DNA of 64,000 bases from Halichondria panicea (lineage: Eukaryota > Porifera > Demospongiae > Suberitida > Halichondriidae). How positions within the stretch are numbered: the stretch's first letter is position 1; each line of letters opens with the position of its first letter. Below are positions 1-11,231 of the stretch, one piece after another. Under the pieces are notes generated by a model that was not told the origin of the DNA, searched no databases, and saw only the letters and a list, made by a program, of their open reading frames with translations. The DNA lies in contig NC_087377.1 in the NCBI RefSeq assembly GCF_963675165.1, positions 1,203,501 to 1,267,500 of the forward strand, given 5' to 3'. The position numbers and the translations under genes were made by a program.

Positions 1-1069
1 GGTTGGACATGGTCACATGGACGCATATTTCAGTCTTGTTAAATTGACCAGGATTGGTTGGGAAGCGGTGACCACCTGGCAAATAGAAACCATTCTAGTG
101 TCTGTTGTTTTGTCACTGCTCTGCACATTGTGTGTGGAAGCCATAGTGGAAGGCGTGGGAAATAAACTGTGTGAACACATTGTACACTAGCTGACATAAT
201 AACAGGCTCAATCCTGTAGAATGGAATATCAGTAGAGCATACCTTGAGAGATTTCTGTTGTATGGTTATACATGTACCTCCACACACACACGCACACACC
301 CTCACACACACCCACTCCCCTCTCACACACACTCACACCGCCCACACCACACACACACAGGCAACCAGTTGCGGGGACAACACGACGCGTACCAACGTAC
401 AAACGTCCAAGTACACTCAAGTGGTTATATTCGATCATGTCACTAGAAGAAAAGCATAAACTGAACATTCACCAGGTACCAGGTACCCTGTACCCTGTAC
501 TCTGCACCCTGTACTATACACAGTCAGTTGTTTGTTATGTAAAAGCTCTTATTATAAATTATTTCACATGTACTGTTGGCATCATTTTCACTTCCTATAA
601 TTATAATTGCTACTATTTTTAAAATTTTTTTAAAATTAATTGACTCAAAGTGTTAAAAATGCATCCCCTTGGCTTTGTGTCTACGTACGTCATTATTTTA
701 CAATCTACGACTATTAGTATTGGCACATGGTTCGATTGTCTCTTCACAAATTAATAACCTAAGAATAAGAAGTCTAATTTTAGTGGTGTCAGATTGTATT
801 AGCCACTGTGTTTATGTGTTTGCCTGATAAGGTTGGCTGATTGGAATGTCTGGCTGGCTGTGTTTTCACATGCTTCTGGAATCACATGAATCAGGTACAT
901 TGTACATGTGTACACTTCCTTAAGTACTGCATATTATTGGCCTGAGATGATTTTTGTCAATTTAGGGCTTGAGACAATCATTGTAAAGCACAGCCGGTTG
1001 TTTTTCAGATGGCAAATATGAAAACATTAGTCACAAGAATGTGAGACATGTGTGTGTCATAGTACCGTA
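1..1069. other. Intergenic stretch, no gene seen
   Basis: I see no exon with convincing coding character. The stretch is AT-rich, with a CA-rich low-complexity tract at about 281-360 and short runs such as the ACCCTGTA-type repeats near 480-515. Open frames over the CA tract translate to His/Thr-rich strings and are artefacts of the repeat. Confidence 0.6.
281..360. repeat. CA-rich microsatellite
   Basis: Imperfect (CA)n tract interrupted by CCC and CTC steps. It creates overlapping open frames in several phases, none of which is a gene. Confidence 0.85.
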
Positions 1070-1260
1070 TACCGTATTACTACTGGTGAAAAACCTTCAC
1101 GAATGAGCTAAATCAGCAGAAAATTTCACGCTTTGCGATTTTCTGATAACAAGGATCTTGTGTAATTACCAGTACCAGTTTGCAATTTTATTTTTGTAAA
1201 GTGATCAACGCTTGCTAAGTTCATGTTTTGATGCTCGCAAAACATTCTAGTAAAAACAGT
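1070..1260. mobile_element. MITE, family B (TACCGTATTACTA ends)
   Basis: Begins TACCGTATTACTA and ends near TTCTAGTAA. Inside it carries the phrases GTGATCAACGC and GATGCTCGCAAAAC, which recur in elements near 13.3, 24.1 and 27.2 kb. About 190 bp, no coding capacity. Recurrence plus loosely inverted ends indicate a non-autonomous DNA transposon; the superfamily is not clear. Confidence 0.6.
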
Positions 1261-1844
1261 TTCGTATCTACATGTAGATGTATAAACTATTTTCCATTTC
1301 CATTTGCTAGAATGTTTTAGCATTAAAAAAGCAATTTACAAGTTTTGATCATTTTACCCAAAAAATATAATCGTACGAAAAACCTGAACTGTTATGATAT
1401 CACGAAACTTACCAGATTGCAAACGTCAAAGGAGTCAACTTTTCTGCTGATTTTGCTCATTCGCAAAAGGTTGTCAAGAACAAAACATTCTAATGTTGAT
1501 GGTTTACGTTCTATGAACTTGTTACGTGCCAATCTTGGTTAGTAGATTAGTTCCCATAAAGTTACGCTTTAGCAACCACACTATTGCACTCCTTAGCAAC
1601 CACGCTCGGACTAAATTGGATTATCCGTATTTTAATCTAATAAATAAACCGCGTGTGCTAGCAACAGAAGTCCCTTATCAGAGCACATGTCATAATACAG
1701 TTAATGAGATAGATACCATCTGCGGTGGTCTAGATTCATAGAAATTGAAATTTTTTGACTATCAAAAGTACACGTTAAGTAGGTAAACAAATTTTAATTT
1801 AGATTTATAGATTTGATAAACAGACAGAAGTTCTTTATCAGTAA
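1261..1844. other. Intergenic stretch, nothing recognised
   Basis: AT-rich sequence. The short open frames at 1345-1741 have no recognisable domain or splice context. Confidence 0.5.
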
Positions 1845-2027
1845 TACTGTAGATAAACTTTTGCGGGACTGCCTTTAGAAAGGTTTTGCGAATTTAAATT
1901 TCACAAAATAGCAGCCTTTCTGCAGTATGCATGCGATTTTTAATTCGTGGGTATAAATTGCGGTACATGCTTAATCAGGGAAAACCACGAGCATTTTTAT
2001 ACCCTCGAAATATACCCGCTATACGGT
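1845..2027. mobile_element. MITE, family A (CCGTATAGCGGGT ends), longer variant
   Basis: Ends with CCCTCGAAATATACCCGCTATACGG. Its interior (TGCGG, GCCTTTAGAAAGG, GGTACATGCTTAATC) matches, in reverse complement, the element at 30841-31029, so the two are copies of one repeat. About 183 bp, non-coding. Confidence 0.75.
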
Positions 2028-2036
2028 TTCTACCTA

Positions 2037-2195
2037 TACCGTATAGCGGGTTATTTTCGTATGGTGGAAATTTTCGTTCATAATCTTGTAGAGCATCATA
2101 CGGAAATTATTCTACCGCAACAGGTTCTATGTCACTATCCTGTACAGTATAAAATATGGGTAGAATAATAATTAATTATTACCTGCTATTCGGTA
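2037..2195. mobile_element. MITE, family A, second adjacent copy
   Basis: Starts TACCGTATAGCGGGTTATTT and ends ATTACCTGCTATTCGGTA, an inverted pair. It lies 10 bp after another family A element, so two insertions sit side by side. Non-coding. Confidence 0.75.
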
Positions 2196-2725
2196 GTTTT
2201 GGCTTGATTTTCTGAAAAAGAAGGTTTTAAAATATGCATTTTATAGTACTGTCTTTTTTGCTGCACTATGTACGTAGAACAACACTAGCTATTGGTAGCA
2301 AGAGTGAAAAAAGAGCTCGGTTTTTTTAACATTTCAGTATGGTTGCCTGCATGACTGATAATTTTTAGATCAGAAACCGTCGAAATTAGATCATTTTAGT
2401 TGTGGTAACAAATTGATTTTGAGCTCACAAAATTTCCTCACACACTTGAGAATGGGTCATTAGCATACTATCAGTTGCTTAGCAACAACCCCATTTAATT
2501 AAGATTCATTACCATTGTAATTCTTAGAATAATCGTTTTCAAGAGAAGATTGTATAGGAATTTTATGGGAATTTCGCGGCTCATTGATTGCGTTACTTTA
2601 GCTTAATTGCTCTTGAGTGTAATCCAATTATACCAAAAATACAATATTATTATTTGCACTTCTATTACTTACGTATTTCCAGTTTATGATCAATATCAGT
2701 TCTGAATTTTGGTTTTGCAAATATA

Positions 2726-2949
2726 CAGTGGAACCCCTCTATAACGGACACCTTTGGGGAACAATATTTTGGCCTTTATACAGAGGTGGCCTTTATACAG
2801 AGGTGGCCTTTATACAGAGGTGGCCTTTATACAGAGGTGGCCTTTATACAGAGGTGGCCTTTGTTGAGAGGTTGTTTTGTACACAAACTGTTCATTTGGG
2901 ACCTGGGTGCCTGGCCGTTATATAGCAACTGGCGGAGGTGGTTCCACAG
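2726..2949. mobile_element. Tc1/mariner-like (pogo/Tigger-type) non-autonomous element
   Basis: The left end CAGTGGAACCCCTCTATAAC follows a TA, and the right end contains GGTTCCACAGTA. CAGT..GAACC ends with a TA target are typical of Tc1/mariner, pogo-type elements. About 224 bp, with a run of 17-bp tandem units inside. Open frames across it are repeat artefacts. Confidence 0.55.
2771..2868. repeat. 17-bp tandem repeat inside the mariner-like element
   Basis: Unit AGGTGGCCTTTATACAG repeated about five to six times in near-perfect copies. Because 17 is not a multiple of three, the translation cycles through all three frames, which makes a misleading peptide repeat. Confidence 0.9.
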
Positions 2950-3193
2950 TATATACATAGATCTATAATAAGCGGGTGATTGCAAATATCAAGCTTGGTG
3001 ATCCAACAATGTGCAAATAGGAAATTTACTTCTTCAAGCGGGTGGCAGAACATTTCAAGCTGGTTAACCCGCTATACCCTGAAATAAAATAATATTATAC
3101 GGCTACCTAGTATATGTTGTGGTTTGAATCTTTCGAACTTCTTCGACAAGAAAACATGCTTGCACTTCAATGATCCTTGAGCAGCTGTAGCAG

Positions 3194-3196
<3 letters not shown>

Positions 3197-3224
<28 letters not shown>
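3197..3224. repeat. (AC)n microsatellite
   Basis: Uninterrupted dinucleotide run of about 14 units. Confidence 0.95.
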
Positions 3225-3769
3225 TACCGTATACCTCGCTGCGCATGCGCAACCGAGGCATAACTATAGTTTTCTATACCACATTCTGTGACAATTAATT
3301 TGTAACAAAACATCTGCTCCTGAAGTTGTTGCATTCAGTAGCTACCTGCAATGTTTAGAATTGTTACCATGTTAGCTCATTTCAAATCAACGAACCCCCT
3401 GCGGCAAAGGGCGTCAGCTACGAGTCTAATTGTCTTGGATTAACAACAAAAAAACAACAAATTATACGCATTCTTGTAGCTATGTGATTGGTGCAATCAG
3501 AGGTAATTATATTGGGCTGGATTCTATCACGTTTCGGCACTATATACACGCCCACACACACACGTACACTCCACAGGTGGTGGTGTTTGTGTGTTTAGTG
3601 GAGGGCCGTGTTGTGCCAACACTGGATTAGCTGGCACAATTGAATGACCTAGTGTGAAAATTTTAAAGCCTCTGACAAATATTGCAAAGAATGCACGTAG
3701 CAACAACAACTCTGCATTTAGCGTGATTATTCCACACATGACGTCAGTATCGGTGATGTTTCACACCAT

Positions 3770-4215
3770 GTAAGGTTGCTAGAGGTCAGAGTGCAGCCCT
3801 ACAGCCGCACATTCCTAGTCCATTGTTCACACACAACCACATCCTTAACCGGGATGTGCCCCAAAATTTTTCGGAGTTGGTTATTTTTAATCCTTACACA
3901 ATCGCATAAATTTGCTTCTTTTTTAGTAAACCTATATACATGTACATGTAAAAGGTGGTTAGTACCAACCACCACCACCGACCAGTGTGGGCACATCCCT
4001 GTACATGTACTTGAACACTTATTACACACACACCTCCGGTCCCCACATGTATCCCTGTACATGTGTCCAAGTCATTATACAGACAATGTAAGGTGCCTAC
4101 ATAGAGGTCAGAGTGCACCCTCACATCCGCTAACTATAGGTCAGAGTGCAACCCCTTGTAACCGCTAGCTAGGGGAGGTCGGAGTACAATCTCGTAGCCG
4201 TACATTCCTAGACCG
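3770..4215. repeat. Degenerate local repeat and inverted partner of a distal repeat
   Basis: The phrase GAGGTCAGAGTGCA or a close variant recurs at about 3782, 4104, 4137 and 4175, each followed by a C-rich stretch and CCGCACATT/CCGCTA-like text. The part at about 3945-4035 (GGTGGTTAGTACCAACCACC followed by a GTGTGGGCACATCC segment) recurs in inverted orientation at about 60278-60350. No gene is supported here. Confidence 0.6.
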
Positions 4216-5730
4216 TATGCTCACATCCTTATGTAACTATCCAAGCCCCCCTCAGGCCAGGATATTCACAATGGCTAGCTCATGTCTGTGGCTTTAGAGC
4301 CGATCACCACTAGAATGTCGGTAAGCCCACAAACTGCTGGTATTTATACACCGAAAGCTATGTGTAGGTGTACAAGTTGAGCATGTTGTAATCTTATGGA
4401 TGGTCATGAAAATCCCTCCAGACATGTAAACACAGAGTGTGTGGGTGTACGCAGATGTTTAGTGGTACACAATGGAAGGTGATAATTTCATTTCAACTGT
4501 TACTAATTGTTTATGACTAGCCCCGACAGTGGGCGTCCTGTCTTGGTTCTTAACCGCTGTGCAAGTTTCATCATGCTTGGTTTGTGGCCTAGCGTACTAT
4601 TATACGGCTTGCTACCCTAGGCTAACCGCTAACCGTCTGTTGTTTACCAGTGCCAAGACTCGGTCAATGGATTGGAATTCAAATGCTCAGGTCTGGAAGC
4701 AACCGGAGGGATGGTAATTAAATTAGAACGTCCCTTTTCGTCTAAACAAGTAGCCCCTCTGCGTACGCTGGCATGCCCCTGGGACCAGGGCGTTCTTCTA
4801 TTGTCTTTTAATGTTTCGTACAATTACCTAAATTTGGGATATTTTCCGCAAGGGTAGACAACACAAGTGATGAGGCAATAGTTGTGTGTGTGGCTAATAC
4901 CAGCGTTGCTCCCATGCACATGATAGAAGGGTGTGTTTTATATCCTATATCCTATAGTATTATTTGTTGAGAGATGTTGATCTAAACACACCATCTTATA
5001 GTGCACATAGCTCTACCAAAGATAATGGATACTCTTAGTTATGTGCTATTAGCGAATACATGTACATGAGGCGATTGATTCAAGAATGATTTTATTGAAA
5101 TTGTTTACTTAATTTAAGTTGTGGGTAATTAAAGTTACGTACCTGCCTGAACACCACACACACACCCATCCCTAACCCTAGTCTACACTTCCCTAGAACA
5201 AAACAAACAAGAAAAGGTCAGCGCATTTTTTAATGTCATTATATTGACATTGAAAGTATGTACATGTACATATACTCTAAAGATGTGCTGAAACTGCAGA
5301 CGTAGGCTATCATGTGTGTGCATGCACAGCTCTGGTACGTCATTGGCTTAAATTTGTTAAAACCCTGGGTTATTTTAATGATGTAATTTGTTGTTGATTT
5401 GCTGACTGCGTCCAAGAGAGGAAATAGTGGTTTAGCTTTGATACACCTTTAGTGGTTGTGTATGTGTAGTCTAGACTCTTGCTGAGCTAGAGGGGAAGTG
5501 TGAGCATTGAGTGCAGCATGTGTCACTACTAACTACCTCACTAACTAACTAGGGGGACAGTTGTGAGCTTCATTGTAAGAATTCGTCGAAATTGGGTTAA
5601 AAAATACCCCATCTCCAGACTGCCTCTATTACAGTGTTTTGAGCTGGGTTCTGTATGAGTATGCTTTGCATCTCTGGGGCAAATTTTGCACTCACTTTTA
5701 ATCAATAGACAGAATGCTAGTACCTGCAGT
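4216..5730. other. Intergenic stretch, no gene seen
   Basis: Only short open frames of mixed composition, without domain or splice-site support. Short palindromic TGTACATG words are frequent. Confidence 0.5.
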
Positions 5731-5732
5731 GT

Positions 5733-5830
5733 GTAGGCTAGTGTACAGAGCCTATAGTGTGGTCCCACTGTGTACACGGTCGACTAGTGTACAGAGCCTA
5801 TAATTATATAGTGTGGTCCCACTGTAGCTA
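5733..5830. repeat. Two-copy tandem repeat
   Basis: The phrase TAGTGTACAGAGCCTATA...GTGGTCCCACTGT occurs twice here and a third time near 31397-31432, so it is a dispersed repeat that has also duplicated locally. Confidence 0.7.
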
Positions 5831-6248
5831 GTGGTTGACTTACTAATACAGTTGCATTTCTAGTGAGGTGAAAGGGGCCAGTTGCAGTAACAGTTTACAC
5901 AAGCCTAATAAAACAGCTCAGCCCAAACTAAACCAGGGCTACCTGTACTGAAATGTACGTTGCCCTGACTTGAAGTAACATCAATTCCACTTGATGAGGA
6001 AACAATCATTCCAGCTGCACTGTGGTATGTGCATGACTTGTGTTTGTGCAATGTTGTATAATTATGTTGAAAGTGCTGTTACAACAGTTTCATACCAAAC
6101 ACAACAAGCCACCGCCCACTCAATGACAGGCTATAGTAAACACCCGCCCACACACTTGACATTAGGCCATACTGTACATAAACAGTATTATAAATATGTA
6201 CAGCAAACACACAACAGTGCTAGTAGCTACACAACAAATTAAAGTGGG

Positions 6249-6292
6249 TTAGAACACACACACAAACTTAGGCACACACACACATTCCCCCC

Positions 6293-6334
<42 letters not shown>

Positions 6335-6449
6335 CCCCCCCTATACACACACACACACATTCCCCTCTATACACACACACACACCACCATCCCCCCCCAC
6401 ACACACACACACATTCCCCCCTATACACACACACACACACATTCCCCCC

Positions 6450-6480
<31 letters not shown>

Positions 6481-6528
6481 CACCCCACACACACACACAC
6501 TCCCTCCCCCCACACACAGCACAGCACA
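6249..6528. repeat. CA-rich minisatellite
   Basis: (CA)n blocks separated by TTCCCCCCTATA-like spacers, giving roughly 20-60 bp higher-order units. Its minus-strand open frame of Cys/Val/Gly repeats is an artefact. Confidence 0.9.
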
Positions 6529-6529
6529 C

Positions 6530-7169
6530 TAAATAGAGCTGTTCTTGTGGAGTATAATTATAAGCAATACTACATGCAGGTCTTTGTCTCCATTGCAGCA
6601 AAGGTGTGGTGGATGTTGAGGTATATACATCGGTCACTACCTAACACTGCGTGGAAACGTTGTTTACTTCCTCAATGGAAGCTAACAAATGATAGGAACG
6701 GCATATGCATTTACTTTCTGGTTTTTCTCGTAACTTGTGCACGCACACGCACCCCTGTAACTGTAACTGTATAATTATTATGTTGCCTTATAAGGAGAGA
6801 TCTCTACCTGCAAAAAAAGACTGTACATTGGAGCTTGTGTTGGCCTGCTCAGCTGCAATAGTGGTGCCAGAGGAGGTACAACAAGCAGGAGCAGTTAGCT
6901 ACAGTGAGCTGTAGTTACATTCCAGTTCACATGTAGGTTTGTTAAATCTGAGCCAGCTAATAAACTATTGCTCCTGCATGTCATACTTCCTTTGGGTGGC
7001 CTGGGTGGGTGGCATACTGTACCAAAAGTAATAGCCACAATAATAAATTCTTTATTAATTTTGTTGCACAGCAATTCCATATGCAGCATTTATTTATCTA
7101 GTAGAATGTTGACATTGACTTATGTACCTCGTCTATTTCTGAAAAGCACCTTTAATACGTGTATATAGA
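6530..7169. other. Intergenic stretch, no gene seen
   Basis: Short open frames only; nothing recognisable. Confidence 0.5.
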
Positions 7170-7660
7170 TCTGCAGGTGTAAAACGGCTGCAAATTAGAG
7201 CTACTGTATTATCATTATCATTACTTACTGCCAGAGTGTGAACAAAAATCAAAATCGTATTTAAAGGAACCCATACTGCACATGCGCATACACGCACACA
7301 GCGAGTCTATGCGCATGCATCTTTACAGATATGCATGTGCAAAACGGCTGCAAATTGGAGCTTCCGCAGTACATACTGTATATAGTACCGTACTCACCCA
7401 GCCAGTGTGAAAAACAAATCACTGCCAGATTTATTCAAAGGAACCCATGCATAGTATACTCTGCGCACACACACACACAGCGAGTCCTTGCGCATGCGCG
7501 CCCCTACAGATATGCAGGTGCAAAACGGCTGCAAATTGGAACTACTGTAATATCATTACTGGTCAAGGGCATGGATAGAATAATAACTATCTATGGTGTC
7601 AAGGTGACCTACAAACCACCCAAATAGCTGCCAGACTAGTTCAAAGGAACCCATGTCCAT
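7170..7660. repeat. Three diverged tandem copies of a ~165-bp unit
   Basis: Each copy starts with a phrase like AGGTGCAAAACGGCTGCAAA (about 7175, 7332, 7518), continues through CCAG..TG..CAAA, an AAGGAACCCAT segment and a CA-rich piece, and two of them close with a GCGCATGC palindrome. Spacing is about 160-185 bp. It resembles a small satellite block. Confidence 0.75.
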
Positions 7661-7830
7661 AGATACAAAAGACAAGAAGCTGTGGGCACCATAAGAATGT
7701 AGGGTTAAAACTTCACAAGCTTCTTTTATTTCCCTCATCTATTTTGGGACACATTAATTTTGTGCTTTGCGAGCAGCCCCACCCATTTATGACGTTACCT
7801 CATAATTGAAATTAATTATAGCTCATTACC

Positions 7831-7838
7831 TATAAAAT
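7831..7838 (+). promoter_or_regulatory. TATA box of the TGF-beta ligand gene
   Basis: TATAAAAT lies 92 bp before the preferred ATG (7923) and 53 bp before the first in-frame ATG (7884), a normal core-promoter position if transcription starts near 7860. Confidence 0.55.
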
Positions 7839-7922
7839 CGACGCTTCGAAAAGCCTCAAGCAAGTCGAGAGCAATCTGCGCACATGTTCAGAGCTACTTT
7901 AGCAGCAAGCAAGCAAGCAGCC

Positions 7923-9274
7923 ATGAAGAACTCCCTAAGTATCATCGCAGTGATTGTATCACTAAGCCTAGTAGCGCAACCCAAGCCACTCAACATGAAC
8001 AAGAGGGAAACAACGCAGCAGCAAGCTGAATATTTTATTCCAAGCAACGAGTCCGGCTCCCGCTATATACTGGATATCTTCAACAGCCTGTCCAACAACT
8101 CTATTTCAGATCCTATCACATCTCAGGCCAACACTATTAGATCTCTGAAAAACGTGGCTCCAGGTAATGAAAAATTATCATCCAGTATCTATGCAATATC
8201 TAGCTTGCAGCATGCAAGGTTTATTATAGCAGGAGATTTTTTTGTACCATAATTACGATACTGTACAGCTGGTAATTTTCGTCGGTGCAAATTTTCGTAT
8301 AAACTAATTTCAAATAATTTCGTACATCTCAGGATAATTAACGTTGAACCAAGACAATACAAAATATACGAAAATTTCTACCGTACGAAAATAACACCGC
8401 TCTGCGTATAATTATAGTTTAATATTTCCCTTTCTAGAGAAAATGAACGTAATGATATTGCGGCTACACTAGCCAATAGCCCGAGGGGGGGGGGGATGGG
8501 GGGGTGCTTGTTTAGGCGACCCTCTCATACTAATCTGTTACGTAACTAGACTAGCATACCAACACTATATACTTCGTGTTGCTGAAGAAAATAAATGACT
8601 ACAAGTCGAGGAAAGAAATAAAACTGATGCTGCTTCGTTATGTTGTGTGGCTTCTGTTAGTTGGTTGTCATTGAAGTCTCAACTAGCAGTCCTGTGAAGT
8701 ACTGCAAGTATTTAAAGTGGTTGCCCTGCGAATATTGATCTTAGATTTAATTAGGTGTTATGCAGGAAGACCTTTGAAAAGCTTGGGTGACAAGCTATTG
8801 TGGTTGGTGTGATGAATGACTGTGGTGTACTACTCAGCAGCTGTACTCCAGTATCAGACCACACTATTGTGTAGAGCCAGGCTCTGTCTAGATCTGTGTG
8901 TACACAACCAAAGAAGCTTTGAAGCTTGTCTCCTTGGTTTAGACACAAGCATGAAGCTGTAGTTTACCATTTAGAGCTTGAACTTGTAAAGTAAACGTTT
9001 TAGTGCCGTACTACACAAGATAGTATAGGTCAGATGCAGCCTGTTTTGCAATTCACGATTATAACCTTTTCCAGTGTTAGTTTTTGCAGGCTTCTAATAA
9101 CAGTTCAGACTGGATGGGGTGCAATGTGTACCTCCTCCCGTATCCTTGGTCTCCTGATAGTGTGTGTGTGTGTATATGTTCTTGTTATCAGTTATTAGTT
9201 GTGGAATACCTGTGGTAGCCTGTTCTCCATGTTGTTTATGCTGTATCCACCCCTCTCTCACACACCCCTCACAC

Positions 9275-9324
<50 letters not shown>

Positions 9325-11231
9325 CTAGCTGTAATCTATTCAACTTCTCACTGTCTGGGATCGGGGACTCTGAGTACGCCATAGGATCTGACCTCTATCT
9401 CTACATGACTCGACAACACACGTTCACGGAGAGACTAACTATAGAGATCCGTAAATTCAAACAAGAAGACGATGTAGAAGATTTTATAACCTCTAAAGAG
9501 ATTCTACCGCTCAAGGAACCTGGCTGGCTCAAATTCCCTATGCAAGCTTACTTATCTGAGCTAATACCAGAGGGTAAGTACACACACACGTAGGTCCTAC
9601 TGATAATTATTGATGCATTCAATTTCCAATTAATTTGGTAGCTATCTTTGAGAGCCGTTGATTTTTGTTTATATTGCAATAAAAGAAATGTAGCTCTCAG
9701 AATTACCTTTACAATGCACAAATTTTAAGGCTAGAATTCAGCTTGTTAGTCATCTCAAAAAATTTACGAAATGCCATTCTTTAGTTTTGTGAGTGGACAG
9801 TGGTTGACTAGCAATACTGTACGTGGTGTAACTTGTGAGCAGTTGTGCTTCCTTGCCAAGAGAATGCTTTGAAGCCCACTAAGAGTTGACTAACTTGATC
9901 TCTTTCAAAGACCTCCATAGCCAGAAGATCATTTGTACAGTATTTGCTCAGCCATAGCAGCGTGTGCTTCTTGGCTGTTAACATCTCATGATTGCATTGC
10001 TGGCAATTATTCTATCCTAGACAATTCTCAAATATAGACAATTCTATGATGATTATTTGGCATGTTAATGAAAGGCACCCACACACACACTCACACTCTC
10101 TCCCCACACACACACTCACACAGGCAAGATGCACGCTTTATTGCGAGTCATCATCAAGGGTCAGGATCAGGCCCCGCTAGACTGCAATGATGGTCCTATC
10201 AGCTTCGTCTACTCCCAGGTTGAGCTAGACCGCGCCCCCTATCTCACACTCTACTCATACGATCACAGAATAGAGAAAATCGACTACACAGCTATCCTCA
10301 AGAAACTGGAGATAGAGAGAGTGGTGAGTAAGCTTCACAATGACAGCAGCTATGTGGCGTACTAGCTTACTTAAACGTAATTTGTATTGATGGTACCCCT
10401 ACGTAGATTTGCTAGCAGAGTGTCATACAGGGGGGAAGGGGGATATCCCCCTCTAGCTCCAATCCCCCCCCCCCAAATTTGCATTCATGTACTGGTTGTA
10501 TGACTGAGTGCTGGACATTTTTTACATACTAACAGGGTATTGAAATAACCAGTTAATTTTCTGGTTACTTTTCTTATTTCCCCCTCTACTTCAAAATCCT
10601 GTATGACACCCTGGAAGTTATAAAATTAATTAAGGCAAAGAAGAATCATCCCATTAATTTTATGTTATTATCCTCCAAGTACTGTAATCCCAATAGTTGA
10701 TGCAAAGCCTAAGAGATCATTCTGTCAATAACACTTGGTAGTAGTAGGTGCTGTACGTCTTTCTAATCATTGATTATGTTTTTTTTGTTCCCCTCCATAC
10801 AGGATGATGACATTACTTCCCCAACACGTACCAATGAGCGGAGGAAAAGACAGAACGAACCGGCCTGTCAACTGAACGATCTTAAAATCCCCGCTGACAA
10901 AATCCCAATGTCTGCAATTTTGGAAGGTGCTACTATTCTTATGCCCTCGGAAGTCAACCTGGGTATATGCGGTGGAGTGTGCACAAATACACTACCAAAA
11001 GAAGATGAATTAAAGCACTCACTGTTAGCCCACTACCTTCTCTCCACCAACGGGTTTTCATACCCTGATGGCAGGGTGTCCCAGTGCTGTGCTCCAGTGT
11101 CGTATGCATCACAGACGTTTCTCATAAGGACACCAGACGACAGAATTGATCTTATCAATCTGCTTCACATGCGAATCGCCAAATGTGTCTGTTTAAATAT
11201 TGTACATTTAAACGGCGGTGCAGGAAGATAA
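7923..11231 (+). CDS. TGF-beta superfamily ligand, secreted precursor
   Basis: Four coding exons join in frame: 7923-8163, 9322-9573, 10124-10323, 10803-11231, giving 373 aa. I chose ATG 7923 because its context (GCAGCCATGA) is strong and it leads straight into a signal peptide (MKNSLSIIAVIVSLSLVA); an in-frame ATG at 7884 would add 13 residues. Residues about 20-247 are a prodomain. A furin site RRKR then releases a 126-aa mature part with the cystine-knot layout: one Cys, then CGGVC, CC and CVC, seven in all, including the Cys that bridges dimers in most relatives. The ligand should be secreted, dimerise and bind type I/II receptor kinases. It is divergent: the usual Trp-rich stretch before CxGxC is missing, and 11 residues follow the last CxC where most family members have one. 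Whether it is closer to the BMP, activin or TGF-beta branch cannot be told by eye. Confidence 0.9.
8261..8406. mobile_element. Possible diverged family A MITE in TGF-beta intron 1
   Basis: Holds GGTAATTTTCG near the left and ACGAAAATAACACCGCTCTG near the right, recalling the family A termini, with TTTCGTA words between. Divergence makes the assignment weak. Confidence 0.35.
9276..9320. repeat. (CA)n microsatellite ending in a splice acceptor
   Basis: The run leads directly into CAG at the start of TGF-beta exon 2, so the microsatellite occupies the position of the polypyrimidine tract. In the opposite reading it makes a spurious Cys/Val open frame. Confidence 0.9.
10416..10613. mobile_element. 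hAT-like MITE in TGF-beta intron 3
   Basis: Starts CAGAGTGTCATACAGG and ends CCTGTATGACACCCTG, an almost perfect inverted pair. Next to the right end it has CCCCCTCTACTTCAAAATCC. A second copy lies at 62156-62385 in opposite orientation. CAG..CTG ends fit hAT-type non-autonomous elements. I found no clear target duplication at this copy. Confidence 0.75.

Noticed and set aside
2686-2968. Repeat peptide with YRGG and WPLYR units
   Set aside because: Product of a 17-bp tandem repeat inside a mariner-like element.
6249-6527. 92-aa Cys/Val/Gly-rich open frame on the minus strand
   Set aside because: It is the translation of a CA minisatellite; the same happens at 16335-16752, 51043-51518, 9094-9315 and 15334-15531.
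8480-8508. G-run as a possible regulatory quadruplex
   Set aside because: Single unstructured poly-G region in an intron; similar runs mark hAT-like MITEs elsewhere in the window.
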